This document shows, in pieces, positions 1 through 13,560 of a DNA stretch of 64,000 bases. Numbering within the stretch: position 1 is the first letter of the stretch; every line of letters starts with the position of its first letter. The position numbers and the translations under genes were made by a program. Below the pieces are notes generated by a model that was not told where the DNA came from, ran no database searches, and saw nothing but the letters and a program-made list of their open reading frames with translations. This DNA is from Crotophaga sulcirostris (lineage: Eukaryota; Chordata; Aves; Cuculiformes; Crotophagidae). The stretch lies in the NCBI GenBank assembly GCA_013397455.1, contig VYZB01000119.1:1747503-1811502 (forward strand), in the 5' to 3' direction.

Positions 1-19
1 GCCCGGTGTGTGCTCGCAG

Positions 20-408
20 GAGAATCGGATCGCCCGCTACCCCTACCAGTGGGCCCTGATGGAAAGAGACAGGCGGCTCTCGGGTGTGGACAAGTACTAC
101 GTCTCCAAGGCAGGTGCCTGGGGCACGTTCCGCTGGGAGGGACGCGGGGACATGTGCTGCCCCCCACATCTCGGGGCTGGGGGCTCCCACGGGAGCTGTG
201 GGCACCAGTTGGCTGTGGGAGCTTGCTCTGTACATGCAGCTGGCCTGTCTGCGGGGATGTGCATTTAAATTTTTTATTGGGGTGTGGGTACTTAAGAAGC
301 CTAATTCGAAAATCTGCATTTTCAGCTATGCTGTCTTGCAAATTAGCAACAACAGTGCAGACACAGCTGCTGCTTTTTCTTTTTCAGGGTCTGGAGAACA
401 TCGACTAA
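20..408 (+). CDS. NDUFA1: NDUFA1, last two exons (partial gene; 5' exon before the window)
   Basis: This is the C-terminal half of the small single-pass (MWFE) accessory subunit of mitochondrial complex I, which sits in the inner membrane and is needed for complex assembly. The exons are 20-109 and 388-408. The first translates to [19 protein letters not shown] and then [11 protein letters not shown]; the second adds GLENID and a TAA stop at 406-408. This matches the vertebrate C-terminus almost residue for residue. The N-terminal membrane segment is encoded upstream of the window. Keeping GLENID in frame requires the exon to end at AAG 107-109, so the intron (110-387) starts with GC (AAG|GCAGGT) and ends in a normal polypyrimidine-CAG. 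The next gene downstream, on the same strand, is AKAP14, as in other amniotes. Confidence 0.94.
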
Positions 409-490
409 GGTGGCGGCACTTTGAAGAATCAACACAGCTATATAAAATGATTTAGCTCTTGAATAAAGATCTACATGTATTCAGCCCTTG
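409..490 (+). terminator. NDUFA1: NDUFA1 3'UTR and polyadenylation signal
   Basis: An AATAAA hexamer lies at 462-467, about 55 nt after the NDUFA1 stop, and is followed by a T/G-rich stretch (tgtgtctgtgtgg) near 490. Together these define a very short 3'UTR, with cleavage expected around 480-490. Confidence 0.8.
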
Positions 491-848
491 TGTCTGTGTG
501 GCTGTGGTGGCTTTACCGTGGCTGGACAGCGTGTCTTCATGGAGAATATCTGGGCACAGAAGAGGTCTTTTCTGTTTGACGCCATGCCTCAGGCTGTGCT
601 CACCTTACAGTGTGTCCTGAGCAGCAGCTGAAAGAAGCTTCCTTTGTTGCATGAGATGCAGTAAAGGAGTGGGCTTCATCTCTCACACAAACGGAGCTCT
701 TCAGGGGTCTGCACCCCAAGTCTTGCCTCCCCAGCACAAGACCTTCCTATGAGCTGCTAAGCAAATTTCCAACCTGTTGACCAGTTCCCCCTCAGCTGCT
801 TCCCCATGTCTTGACACAACTCATGTGCCACAGTCCTCAGGGTCTGTT

Positions 849-1180
849 TCATAGAATCATAGAATGGTTTGGGTTGGAAGGGACCCTAAAGATCACCCAG
901 TTCCAACCCCCCTGCCATGGGTAGGGACACCTCCCACCAGCCCAGGCTGCTCAAGACTCCACCAACCTGGCCTTGAACGCCTCCAGGGATTGGGAATCCA
1001 CAGCTTCCGTGGGCACCCTGTGCCAGTGTCTTCACTGTGTCACCTTCACTGTGAAGAATTTCTTCCTCATACCTAATCTATATCTCCCCCCTTCCAGTTT
1101 AAAGCCATTCCCCCTTGTCCTATCACTCCCATCTGTCCTCCAAAGCAGACACCTACGCTGCAATTCCTCCCAATCTTGTT
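849..1180 (-). mobile_element. CR1 LINE 3' fragment
   Basis: The plus strand begins tcatagaatcatagaatgg and continues with the typical ttgggttggaagggaccc block, which is the reverse complement of the avian CR1 3' end and its short terminal repeats. The copy is 5'-truncated like most CR1 insertions and has no intact reading frame. Confidence 0.93.
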
Positions 1181-1590
1181 ATTGAGGGGGTGAGACCAAA
1201 TGAGGAAGACTCAAACACAGGACCAAGTGTGCCAACAAGCAAAGGAAAGTTTCACAGCTCGCTACTGCTCTGCAGTGTTACCTGTTGATGTTCATTCTCC
1301 CGTCTAGTACAGCCCTCACCCAGCTACCCATTGCTGTCACCACCTCTTTTCACCTTCAGGCAGAAAACATCTTCACACACAAGGGCTGGGACCTATGCTT
1401 TGCTGATTTATTCCTCTGGCAGCTGAATCCCAACAGCCCCTTGTCATCCTGGAGGAGTGGTTGCTGGGAATCCAGCATGCTGCACTCTGCTAAAACATCT
1501 GTGGCCTCTCTCCTCTACCACCCACAGTCCTGTCCTTCTGAAGGGCTCCCAAGCCCTGCTGTTCAGAGCCTGCAGCACCTCTGCTCAGTG

Positions 1591-1664
1591 GGCTGGGCTG
1601 AGACTGGCAGAGCACAGTGCCAGAGGCTGGGCTGAGTCTGGCAGAGCACAGTGCCAGAGGCTGG
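1591..1664. repeat. 34-bp tandem repeat, about 2.2 copies
   Basis: The unit starting ggctgggctgag occurs at 1591 and 1625 with one A/T difference (agactgg versus agtctgg), and a third partial unit begins at 1659. It includes the string gcagagcacagtgccaga, and a related string recurs at about 3105-3125. Confidence 0.75.
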
Positions 1665-2127
1665 TTTGGCTCCCCAGCCACCGAGACCGGCAGAAACTTG
1701 ACAAACAAGAATCTGGCAGGAGGCCACATCTGCTTTCATGCTCACACCGACCTTCCTGCAGGGAGGAATTTCACCAGGGTGCCTGGTCCAAAGGAGCCCT
1801 GCAGTGCCCATCCATAGCTCCACCCCTAGTGTTGATGGGGACGCTGGGAGCCCAGCGCAACGATTGGTTGGCACCTGCCTTGCCATGGCAACACAGAACA
1901 AACACTCCCTGGATGGCCAGGTACTGCTCTAGGGAGCTGCTCTGCGGGTCTCAGACCCCCGGGGAGGGCAGGACAGAGGCAGTGACACTGCCAGGGCCTG
2001 GGCACAACTCCCTGGGCACTGGCCACCCCTGACTGGAGCCAAACTGACTCCTCTGGGCCCACACGCTGGGCAAGGGCGGTGAGGAAGCAACTGCAGTCGC
2101 TCTGGGCAGCTGCACGCAGGGGTGAGC

Positions 2128-2218
2128 TATGGAATGAGGGTCAGGAGAGGGAGGCTGGCCACTGCCCTTCATGCTGTCTCAGAACCCCTTTCCAGATCAG
2201 CCTGAAGTTTCTCAGGTG
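2128..2218. repeat. Unclassified interspersed repeat, copy A
   Basis: This stretch shares a 37-base identical core (2170-2206, catgctgtctcagaac to gatcagcctgaa) and weaker upstream similarity with 3152-3245. The two copies flank AKAP14 exons 1-3. I do not recognise the family. Confidence 0.7.
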
Positions 2219-2289
2219 GCTCCCGGAGCTCCGAAGACCAAATCTCTCTTAACCCCTTTTTTAATGCATTTCTCCTTCTAAAGGTGAAG

Positions 2290-5200
2290 ATGGCGGACAA
2301 AGGAGAGGGAAATGCTGCCAGTGAGGGAAAAGCTCACATTACCACAGAAAAAGGGACCAGCAGTACGCAGGAATGTCTTCCAGAGCTGGAGAAAAAAGAG
2401 GAAGGTAGTGTGCCTGCTCTATTTGCATGTGTCAGGGTCTTCCCCAAAGGATTTGTCAGCATTTTGTCTATTTTAGAAGCCGAGCATGTCATCAAAACTA
2501 TCCAGTGGACCACGGGCAACAATTTCACAGTGGAGAGAGGACGGCAGCAGATCGAAGAGCTCATTTCTGTGAGTGACAGTTCCACCCACTCAGGAAGGTC
2601 ATGTCTTCTCACTGTCGAGGAGTGTGAAGAGTTCCTTTTTAGCACCTCCCTCAAATCACCCCTGATAGAGAGAGGGGATCTCAGTGCAGTGCATTTGTTC
2701 AGCAGACATGGGAGGTTCACGAAAGCTGGCTTCACTGGTCAGAATTTCTCCAGGAGGAGGAAGTGGAGGACAGCAAGAGGTACCATTACAGAGTTTGCTG
2801 GAGCATCCCAACACGCAGAAAACCCATCCCAAGAGCAACAGCAAGTGTCTACTTTGTTATAGAGATCTCCAAACTCAAACCTGCCGTAAGTACTCAGATA
2901 TGGCACAGATCAGTGCTTTCAGGGACAAGAGAATGGGGGGGTTCCTGAGGCAGGGAAACACCAGGGCAGCGTGGGACCAGAGGGACCAGCCAGGAGCCAA
3001 GCAGCTCTCCTGAGAGACTCTGACAAAGCCTGGCTGCTGTCAGAGCAACAGTGGGAGATCTGGACATGGTGTAATGGAAACCAGCAGCCACTCGCCAAGG
3101 GGAGAGAGCACAGCACCAGAGACTGGTTTAGTTCCCCAGTTATGGAAGTGAGTTATGAAACGAGGGCTCAGAAGAGTGAGCCTGGTTCCCAGCCTTTCAT
3201 GCTGTCTCAGAACCCCTTTCCAGATCAGCCTGAAATTTGTCACCTGTACAATAATCTGTTGCAACTCAAGAGAAAAAAACATATATAAATTGCACTGAGT
3301 AGACTTTTTACTTCCAGAACCCATGCTTAGTCACAGGGAACCTTAGCTTTTCTTTTTACTGGCTATGGGTGCCCAAGTCGCAGTCCACAGATGTCATGGC
3401 TTAACCCCAGCTGGCAACCACACACCACACAGCTGCTCACTCACTGCCCCTGTGCCCCCACCCTGGGCTGGGGCAGAGAGTTCAAAAGGTAAAAGTAAGA
3501 AAACTCATGGGTTAAGATAAAAACAGTTCAATGATTTTAAAAATTAAGTAATAACAAATTGTGAAAAACCCACAAACTAAACAGGAGAGAGGAAAAGAAA
3601 ACCCAGGACAGAAAAGTGATGCAAATGAAAACAATTTCTCACCACCAAACAACCGATGCCCAGCCAGTTCCTGAGCAGCGGCCCCAGCCAACTTTTCCTT
3701 AGTTTATTGCCGAGCATGTTGCCATACGGTGTGGGATTTCCCTTGGGACAGTTGGGGGCAGCTGTCCTGGCTGTGCCCCCTCCCAACCCCCTGTGCACCC
3801 CCAGCCTCCTTGCTGTGGGGTGGGGTGAGAGCCAGAAAAGTCCTTGGCTCTGTGCAAGTGCTGCTGCTCAGCAGTAATAAAACCAGCCCTGTGCTACCAG
3901 CACTGCTTCCAGCACAAATCCCAACCACAACCCCTTCTGTGAAGGAAATTAACTCTGTCCCAGCCAAGACCAGCACTACAGCTCAAAGCCAGGGGTCAGA
4001 AATCTTGTCTTCTAGCACAAGCTTAAAATTGCAACATCTGAGTCTTTGCCTTCATAAGAGAATACAGAGGTCCAATTCATTTTCTTATTGGCTTTGTTGT
4101 GAAGTTCATGTTGAGTTGGAAGTTCATCAATGCACATTAAGAGTGCGCCAGAGCCTGGTTAGACAGAGGCCTGTTGGTTTTGGCATCTAGCTGTTAACTA
4201 GGATTTTGTGGGATCAAGGCCCACCTGCCTAGTGTAAGGCCCTAGCTTAATTAGAGCTTTTGAGTTGCATTCAGGAGATGTAGGTTAATATCCTGCAGAT
4301 CTTAGAGGTTTTAACTCTTGTTTAAGACTTTGAAGGCCTTTGGTTTGAGTTATCCTAAGTTTCTAGATGGTAGTTAGGATTATAGAGGAAAAAGGTAGAA
4401 GTAAGATTGATAGGGAGGTGAGGATGGCAACTGAGACACTGGATGTTTCGTTAGTGTGTCATTGTTTCATGTGATTAGTGGAATTTGATGGAAGTGTGAT
4501 CATTGAGATCACTTTGGTAAGAAACCTGTCAGTGGGGGGAGTCCTGCTAGTGACAGGAAAGTTAATATTAGGGTGGCATTTAGAGCCAGGTTTTTTGTTC
4601 AGGAGGTTTTAGGATTTTAGATGTGTTGAGCCTGAGGAAGATGGCAGTGGTTATTGTAGAGCGTAAGTTTAGTAGGGTAAGCTTGGGGTTGTACATAAGG
4701 ATAATGCCTATTAAGCTTAGATGAGAGATGATGAGAAAGCTAGGATTTTTAGGGTTGTGTCCCATTAGGTTATGGCCTTTCAAGCACTGTAGCACTCACC
4801 TAATTAAAATGCCTGCATTTTGAAGTCCCGTATGTGAACTCTGCTCTGTCTCTCCTCTCTTGCAGACCTCACCCGTGGAGGTGTTTTACACTCTGGAGTC
4901 CAGCAGGCTTATTCACAGGTAAGTGTTATTGCTCTTCCATCACCGACACAACCTGGGAGGTTCTAGTAAGCTTTTCCAGCCAACAACAAGCAGGGAGGTT
5001 GTTGTAAGTAAACTTGCAGCAATAGCAGAGAGGTGGAGGAAGCTGCCAAAATCTTGCTATGCAAAACCAAATGACCCTGCTTATTGTTAGCTTCATGTCA
5101 CCACAAGCATGGATGGCCCCCCATGAGCCTTCTCCATCGTGAATTTGTCTTGAGTTTACACAGGTCTAGGTGGGTTTTTTCCCCAACAGATAGGTTTGCC

Positions 5201-5365
5201 CCATGAATAAAGGCCAGCTCTTATCTGGCCAAACTCAGGTTTATTCTTACAACTTACCCTCTTTTTATTCCATCCTCCAGGCCAGAACAGCATCAGTTCA
5301 GACAGAAGTGGCTTAAGGATATTGTGGAAAACAAAATAGCTGTCACAGAAAGATTTACTTTCTAA
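2290..5365 (+). CDS. AKAP14: AKAP14 (AKAP28), five coding exons
   Basis: A-kinase anchoring protein 14 tethers type II protein kinase A in cilia and axonemes. Coding exons: 2290-2404, 2477-2568, 2706-2885, 4866-4918 and 5281-5365 (TAA 5363-5365). Phases join cleanly and give about 174 residues; mammalian AKAP14 is a little under 200. Family landmarks are HVIKTIQW, NNFTVERGRQQIEELI, RVCWSIPTRRKPIPRATASV, VYFVIEISKLKP, ESSRLIHRPEQHQF and KWLKDIVENK. The start follows an acceptor-like tract at 2283, so an upstream 5'UTR exon is likely. Exon 3 could start at 2703 instead of 2706 (tandem CAG). The 72-nt first intron (2405-2476) has no stop and is in frame, so a retained form of about 198 residues is possible. 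Intron 3 (2886-4865) contains a solo LTR and a mitochondrial insertion. The N-terminal exon shows no obvious kinase-binding amphipathic helix. Confidence 0.9.
3100..3245. repeat. Unclassified interspersed repeat, copy B
   Basis: The 3' part repeats the core of copy A (2128-2218). The 5' part (agagcacagcaccagagactgg, then tttagttccccag) resembles 1640-1680, just after the 34-bp tandem repeat, suggesting one longer element with several degraded copies near AKAP14. Confidence 0.65.
3392..3980 (-). mobile_element. Solo LTR of an avian endogenous retrovirus
   Basis: The plus strand runs from tgtcatggcttaaccccagc to ccagccaagaccagcac. Between lie blocks typical of a widespread avian ERV LTR: gggttaagataaaaacag, ccgatgcccagccagttcc, cagctgtcctggctgtg and aaattaactctgtcccagcc. 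Read on the minus strand it has the usual order (U3 start tgctggtcttggctgggac, degraded promoter box, then the tgccagctggggttaag end). No internal retroviral genes adjoin it, so it is a solo LTR, antisense inside AKAP14 intron 3. A possible imperfect target duplication is ccacag (3385-3390) and ctacag (3976-3981). Family name is not assigned. Confidence 0.85.
4030..4790 (-). pseudogene. Nuclear mitochondrial insertion (NUMT): ND2 to tRNA-Tyr
   Basis: Read on the minus strand, this is a contiguous stretch of bird-like mitochondrial DNA. The order is ND2 3' part (about 4790 to 4374), tRNA-Trp (about 4373-4305), tRNA-Ala (about 4304-4233), tRNA-Asn (about 4232-4161), tRNA-Cys (about 4160-4092) and part of tRNA-Tyr (about 4091-4030). 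This is the vertebrate WANCY order. Recognisable strings on the plus strand are ggcatctagctgttaactag with gggatcaaggcccacctgcc (Asn), gttgcattcaggagatgtag (Ala) and actttgaaggcctttggttt (Trp). The ND2 part reads ILMYNPKLTLLN in one frame and needs a one-base shift near 4725 plus several stops to continue, so it is not functional. It sits in AKAP14 intron 3 beside the solo LTR. Confidence 0.88.
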
Positions 5366-5445
5366 TGAAGAGCTCCAATTCACCACTGCCAGTGCTCTGC
5401 TGGTATTTGTGGAGAATCAAATAAACACAAACAAGAAAGAATGGC
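5366..5445 (+). terminator. AKAP14: AKAP14 3'UTR and polyadenylation signal
   Basis: AATAAA at 5420-5425 lies 55 nt after the stop codon, giving a short 3'UTR ending near 5440. The convergent NKAP gene has a candidate minus-strand signal only about 220 bp further on. Confidence 0.75.
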
Positions 5446-6723
5446 TCTTCCTTGTAAGCATTTCTACTTTGCGGAAACTAATAAGCATTAACTCTGTGCA
5501 AAATCAGCCACGGCCTGACCTGGCAGCTGGCTTTACATGACAGTCCCTTGCAGGTTCCCAAGGGTAAACAGGAAGAGGCAGCCAGGTTGGACTTACTGTT
5601 TGCAAACACCAGTTCTGCAGAACTCCAGGGCAATTGTTATAGGATTTTTATTTTCTTTATATAAACATACAAGATCTCTGCTGTCAAAGCTACATCACAG
5701 ATTTAGGGGAACAAAAAAACCCTCTAGAAAACACTTTGTTTTTAAAAGCATTTGATAAAAAGAAGATTAAGAGGGGTACACTTGGAAATATGCAGTTGAA
5801 CCAAAGATTACCACCACAGAAGCACTGCCTGGAGCAGGCTTCTGAGTACAGAGATTAAAGAGAGCCATGTAATATCGATGAAAGAGACCAAATTAAAATC
5901 CACATGAGTTAAAATAAGCTTTTAATCTAGAACACTTCCATAGACAAAAAAATACCACCCTGTGTACATCAGGGGTTCAAACTGCTGCACCCCACTGCTC
6001 CAACACCTATGTATAACATAGGAGAAATAGAAGCAGGCAACATAGTTCCCCACCAGGGGCTTTGGTGGATTGAAGCTTATCAGACCCTCATATCACTGTC
6101 ACTTTAGACCCCAATAGCGATCCGCTTGCTTTAAAGTAACTGAAGCCCATTTGTATTAAATTACAAACTCATTTCTATTTACAAGCCTAGTTTGAACCCC
6201 AAACCAAACTGAACTGTTTTGAGAAAATAAATCTAAAAGCCTTGTGAAAAAATACCTAAGCAGACAGTCCTGGATCTGAAACAGGAACTTAGGAGCTCCT
6301 TCAGTTTTGCTGCTGTTACTGGTAGCTTGCTCTTGACGGCCAGTCTACTCTCATTAATTACAATAAATGGAAAAGTGCATTTATCAGCATCAGGTAACAA
6401 AGCACTCCCATGGAATCCACCTGCTTGTCAAAGCAAGCACAGAACATTGCCACCTTTGATCCTCCCTGCCTGTTCCTGCCTTCCTTGCCTTGTAGCCTTT
6501 CACGTTACTTGTAGTGAAATCAGGATTCCTTGTAGATAGTGATCAAATCATCCAAGAAAATCTGACAAAAGTAACTCTGTGTCTTTGACACAAGTACTCA
6601 GCTCCTGAGGCTCGGCCCTGCTGGGTGAAAGAGACTGCAGCACTTGCAGCTTTTTTCAAATCATGACTGGAACAGGTCAGCTGCTGCTTGGTACAATCTA
6701 TGATGTACAGTTCAAATAAAGAA
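5446..6723 (-). other. AKAP14-NKAP convergent spacer with probable NKAP 3'UTR
   Basis: No coding exon is visible. The NKAP 3'UTR must start at 6723 and run leftwards. Minus-strand AATAAA appears as tttatt at 5647-5652, and an ATTAAA variant as tttaat at 5921-5926. If the first is used, the two genes' transcripts end roughly 200 bp apart without overlapping. Confidence 0.5.
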
Positions 6724-10334
<3,611 letters not shown>

Positions 10335-10798
10335 NNNNNNNNNNNNNNNNNNNNNNNNNNNNNNNNNNNNNNNNNNNNNNNNNNNNNNNNNNNNNNNNNN
10401 NNNNNNNNNNNNNNNNNNNNNNNNNNNNNNNNNNNNNNNNNNNNNNNNNNNNNNNNNNNNNNNNNNNNNNNNNNNNNNNNNNNNNNNNNNNNNNNNNNNN
10501 NNNNNNNNNNNNNNNNNNNNNNNNNNNNNNNNNNNNNNNNNNNNNNNNNNNNNNNNNNNNNNNNNNNNNNNNNNNNNNNNNNNNNNNNNNNNNNNNNNNN
10601 NNNNNNNNNNNNNNNNNNNNNNNNNNNNNNNNNNNNNNNNNNNNNNNNNNNNNNNNNNNNNNNNNNNNNNNNNNNNNNNNNNNNNNNNNNNNNNNNNNNN
10701 NNNNNNNNNNNNNNNNNNNNNNNNNNNNNNNNNNNNNNNNNNNNNNNNNNNNNNNNNNNNNNNNNNNNNNNNNNNNNNNNNNNNNNNNNNNNNNNNNN
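10335..10798. other. Assembly gap of 464 N
   Basis: A run of unknown bases inside the NKAP CpG island. It removes the start codon and most of exon 1. The true length is unknown. Confidence 0.99.
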
Positions 10799-11170
10799 GG
10801 CGCCCCCGGCTGCCAGCCCGGCTGCCCCGAACCCCCGTGTCTGCGCCGGGTGACGCGGCCCGGCGGCTCCCTCCTGCCGCCGGTTTGTGCTGCCCACAGG
10901 CGATGTCCGAGCGCGCCAGCCTGGCGCTCGCAGGTGAAACGCTGCTGCCTTTCCCAGCCCGAGCGCGCCCGCAGGCAGGAGGAACCCGCTCTAAATGGCG
11001 CGTGGTCCCGTGTGCCCGTGCCCACACACAGGGCGCGGGCGGAGAAGCCGTGCCCTGAGGTCTGCGGGGTCCCCGTGTCCCGGGCCTGCCCCAGGGCAGC
11101 TCGCCATCTCCCTGCGCTGGGCTTTGTCAACAGGGAGAGTGTCGGGGCCTGCTGCTGCTCCAATTAAATG

Positions 11171-13560
11171 GGATGAGGCGATCTTTTAAAAGGCCGCTGC
11201 CTTGATGGGCGGTGGAGTCATTTGAGTGAGGCAGCGATGAGTCTGCAGCGGCTGCGCTTTGCCAGCTCAGTGCACTCTGCCTGAGTTAAGGCCCAGTGAC
11301 TTTACCTCTCCGAGCCTCCTGCCTTGGGAAGAACCTGAAACCTAGGGCCATCCTGACACTTGGCAGCCTGTACCCCCGCTCTCGCGCAGGGTTTGGTTAC
11401 CCTGTGGGATGTCAAGCCTGGTGTCCCCAGGAAGAAGCCCAGGCCGTTACGCACTCTCAGTGCAGGCTGCAGGAGGTCAGTGCCCCTGGGAGAGACAGAA
11501 GCTGCTGTGCCAGGTGTGTAACGTAGGGACCCACCCACCTGGTGAGCAAAGGTACCCTTGAGCCCTTCTTGAGGGCACGTGGTCCTCGCTGGCTTCCCCC
11601 TGGGATGCTCTGCCAGCCAGGGCTCAGGACTGGCCCTGGGAATAGGTGGAAGAGCCCAGGGTGTGGCTGTGGCAGCATGCTGTGCCCTGCAGCCCAGGTG
11701 TGCTGGGGGCTGGCAGGTGAGCAGCTGGGGGCTGGAGAGGCGCTCAGCACCGCGGCGCTCAGCACCGCCAGCACCCGGCCTCTGCTTGCTCTGGGGGGGA
11801 TGTGTGTCTCAACTAAGGCCACTCCTGTCCACGCCCCAGGGTCTGGCTTGGCAAGGCGGCAACTAAAACATCTCCCTCTCAGGAGTGCTCTGCTACTTAA
11901 TGTTGGAAAGCAATTTGAGGTGTTTTTATACACAGGATAATCAGTGCACATACGCACAGTGCGTAACAGCATCCACAGCAACTACCAATGCCAATAAAAA
12001 GTATCACTGCACTTCAGATTCAGTTATCTGAGGCTTTCTATAATGACACTGACAGGAAAAATACTTTCTGAAAATTCCTCAAAGCACAAATGGTGGAAAT
12101 CTGTATTTTAGAGTCCTTCAGAAGCAGTATTCTATTTGAAATTCCACAGTGGAGTAATAGTTCAGACCTTGAAAGTAGTCTTAGCTCAGGATAACTGTTG
12201 ACTTTTGATTTGTCTGAAGGCCCTAAAGGGAAATTCATGGCCTTGTTTACAATCTGATTTATTGTGAAGTAAAATATGTTTTTTCATTATAGAGAATGCT
12301 TCTTTGTCTCTTAGATTTGTCTTTAAAAGATTTTTTTGTTGCAACAAATTGTATTTTAAAAAAAGAGAGCTCTTCAAATGGCTTAAAACTTGTTACTGAA
12401 ATGTGTATTTTTTTGCCTTCTCACAAAAGCTTATATATCACTTCTTTCAATTAATACTCCATATTTTCAGAGCCTCCATCACAGAGTTTGGGGGTATTTT
12501 TTATCACTTCTACGCATGAAAATAAAACTTGCTATTGTGTCTCTTACCTGTTTTTTTTCAGTTCCAGGAATACCACTATATTCTAGTATGTGTTAGTTCT
12601 GTGTTCTCGATATTGCTTGCCAATATCTTGGATAAAATGGTTCTTTTGATTTGTCACTATATTGATTTTTATGTCAGTCAAATCATCAAAGACTTCCTCA
12701 GCTTATCTAAAAGAGGAAAAAAAACCACCCCAAAAATAAGAAGCACACGCTAGACAAAAAACTCTCACAGCTAGACCAGCATCTCACAAGTTAGCCAGCA
12801 TTTCTGAGCCTAAGGGTAAGCAGTTCAAACTTGATTTTTGAGAACTGATGATGCTTCACGAGCAGGGTGCCTTCCAGATTTTCCTGTTAAGTTATTTAGC
12901 AATGAGAAAGGCAATGAGGAGAAGAAAAAGCCAAAGGCTGAAAGGCTAAAAAATGGTTTGATTTGGACCATCAGACATTTCTGGAGGAGGATGAAGAACA
13001 CTGGGTTATACATTAAAAATCAAAGCAATTATAGTATTATTTTAATTTAATATAACCTCCTGTGTAAAAATGATTAAGAACCTACACCAAAGGAGAAACT
13101 AAATTGAAGGGTTAAACAAGCAAGAAAGCCTACCTTTCCCCTGCTCGTACTTTCCTTTTATTTATTCTTTACTCAGTGCTCTGGAGAAATCTCTAAATAA
13201 ACAGGCGCCGGCTTTGTAACAGTTCAGATCTGAAGGCTTGCTTCCAAAAGGCCCTTCTGCTGCTGGCTGTACCAATACAGGGAGCACGGCGGGTGATTTT
13301 CTTGCTGGAAGGGCTCAGAAAGCCAGGCAGGACCGTTCCGTTGCTGATCTGTGAGCATTTGTGCTGGTGATTGTGGCTTTTGATCTCTTTGGTTGAACTT
13401 GATAGAAGGACGTTTGTTCCTGGCAGAGTTTTTGAATCTTAAGAAAAATCAGGAACCCCTTGTGGTTCAAATTCACAAAATCCATAGGGGAAAACAGGGA
13501 ACAGATGAGCGACTGGAGCTGAAAAACGTCTTTGATGCTCTCGGCGCTCTTTGAGCGTCC
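11171..13560. other. NKAP-ZBTB33 intergenic spacer
   Basis: No gene or strong repeat is visible. The left part (to about 11900) is moderately GC-rich with unrelated short reading frames; 11940-13450 is AT-rich. In mammals RHOXF homeobox genes lie in this interval; no homeodomain-like translation is seen here. Confidence 0.6.

Larger units (their letters stand above)
491..2283. other. Intergenic region NDUFA1-AKAP14
   Basis: I see no gene here. The region holds a CR1 fragment (849-1180), a 34-bp tandem repeat (1591-1664) and one copy of an unclassified interspersed repeat (about 2128-2218). A non-coding first exon of AKAP14 could lie here: a pyrimidine tract followed by AAG at 2281-2283 looks like a splice acceptor just before the AKAP14 start codon. 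Confidence 0.6.

Noticed and set aside
4580..4795. 71-codon minus-strand frame
   Set aside because: It is part of the frameshifted ND2 copy in the mitochondrial insertion, not a nuclear gene.
10902..10933. Short exon-like MSERASLALA followed by a GT donor (ag|gtgaaa)
   Set aside because: It is in the NKAP CpG island on the opposite strand, with no recognisable partner exon or family; chance is likely.
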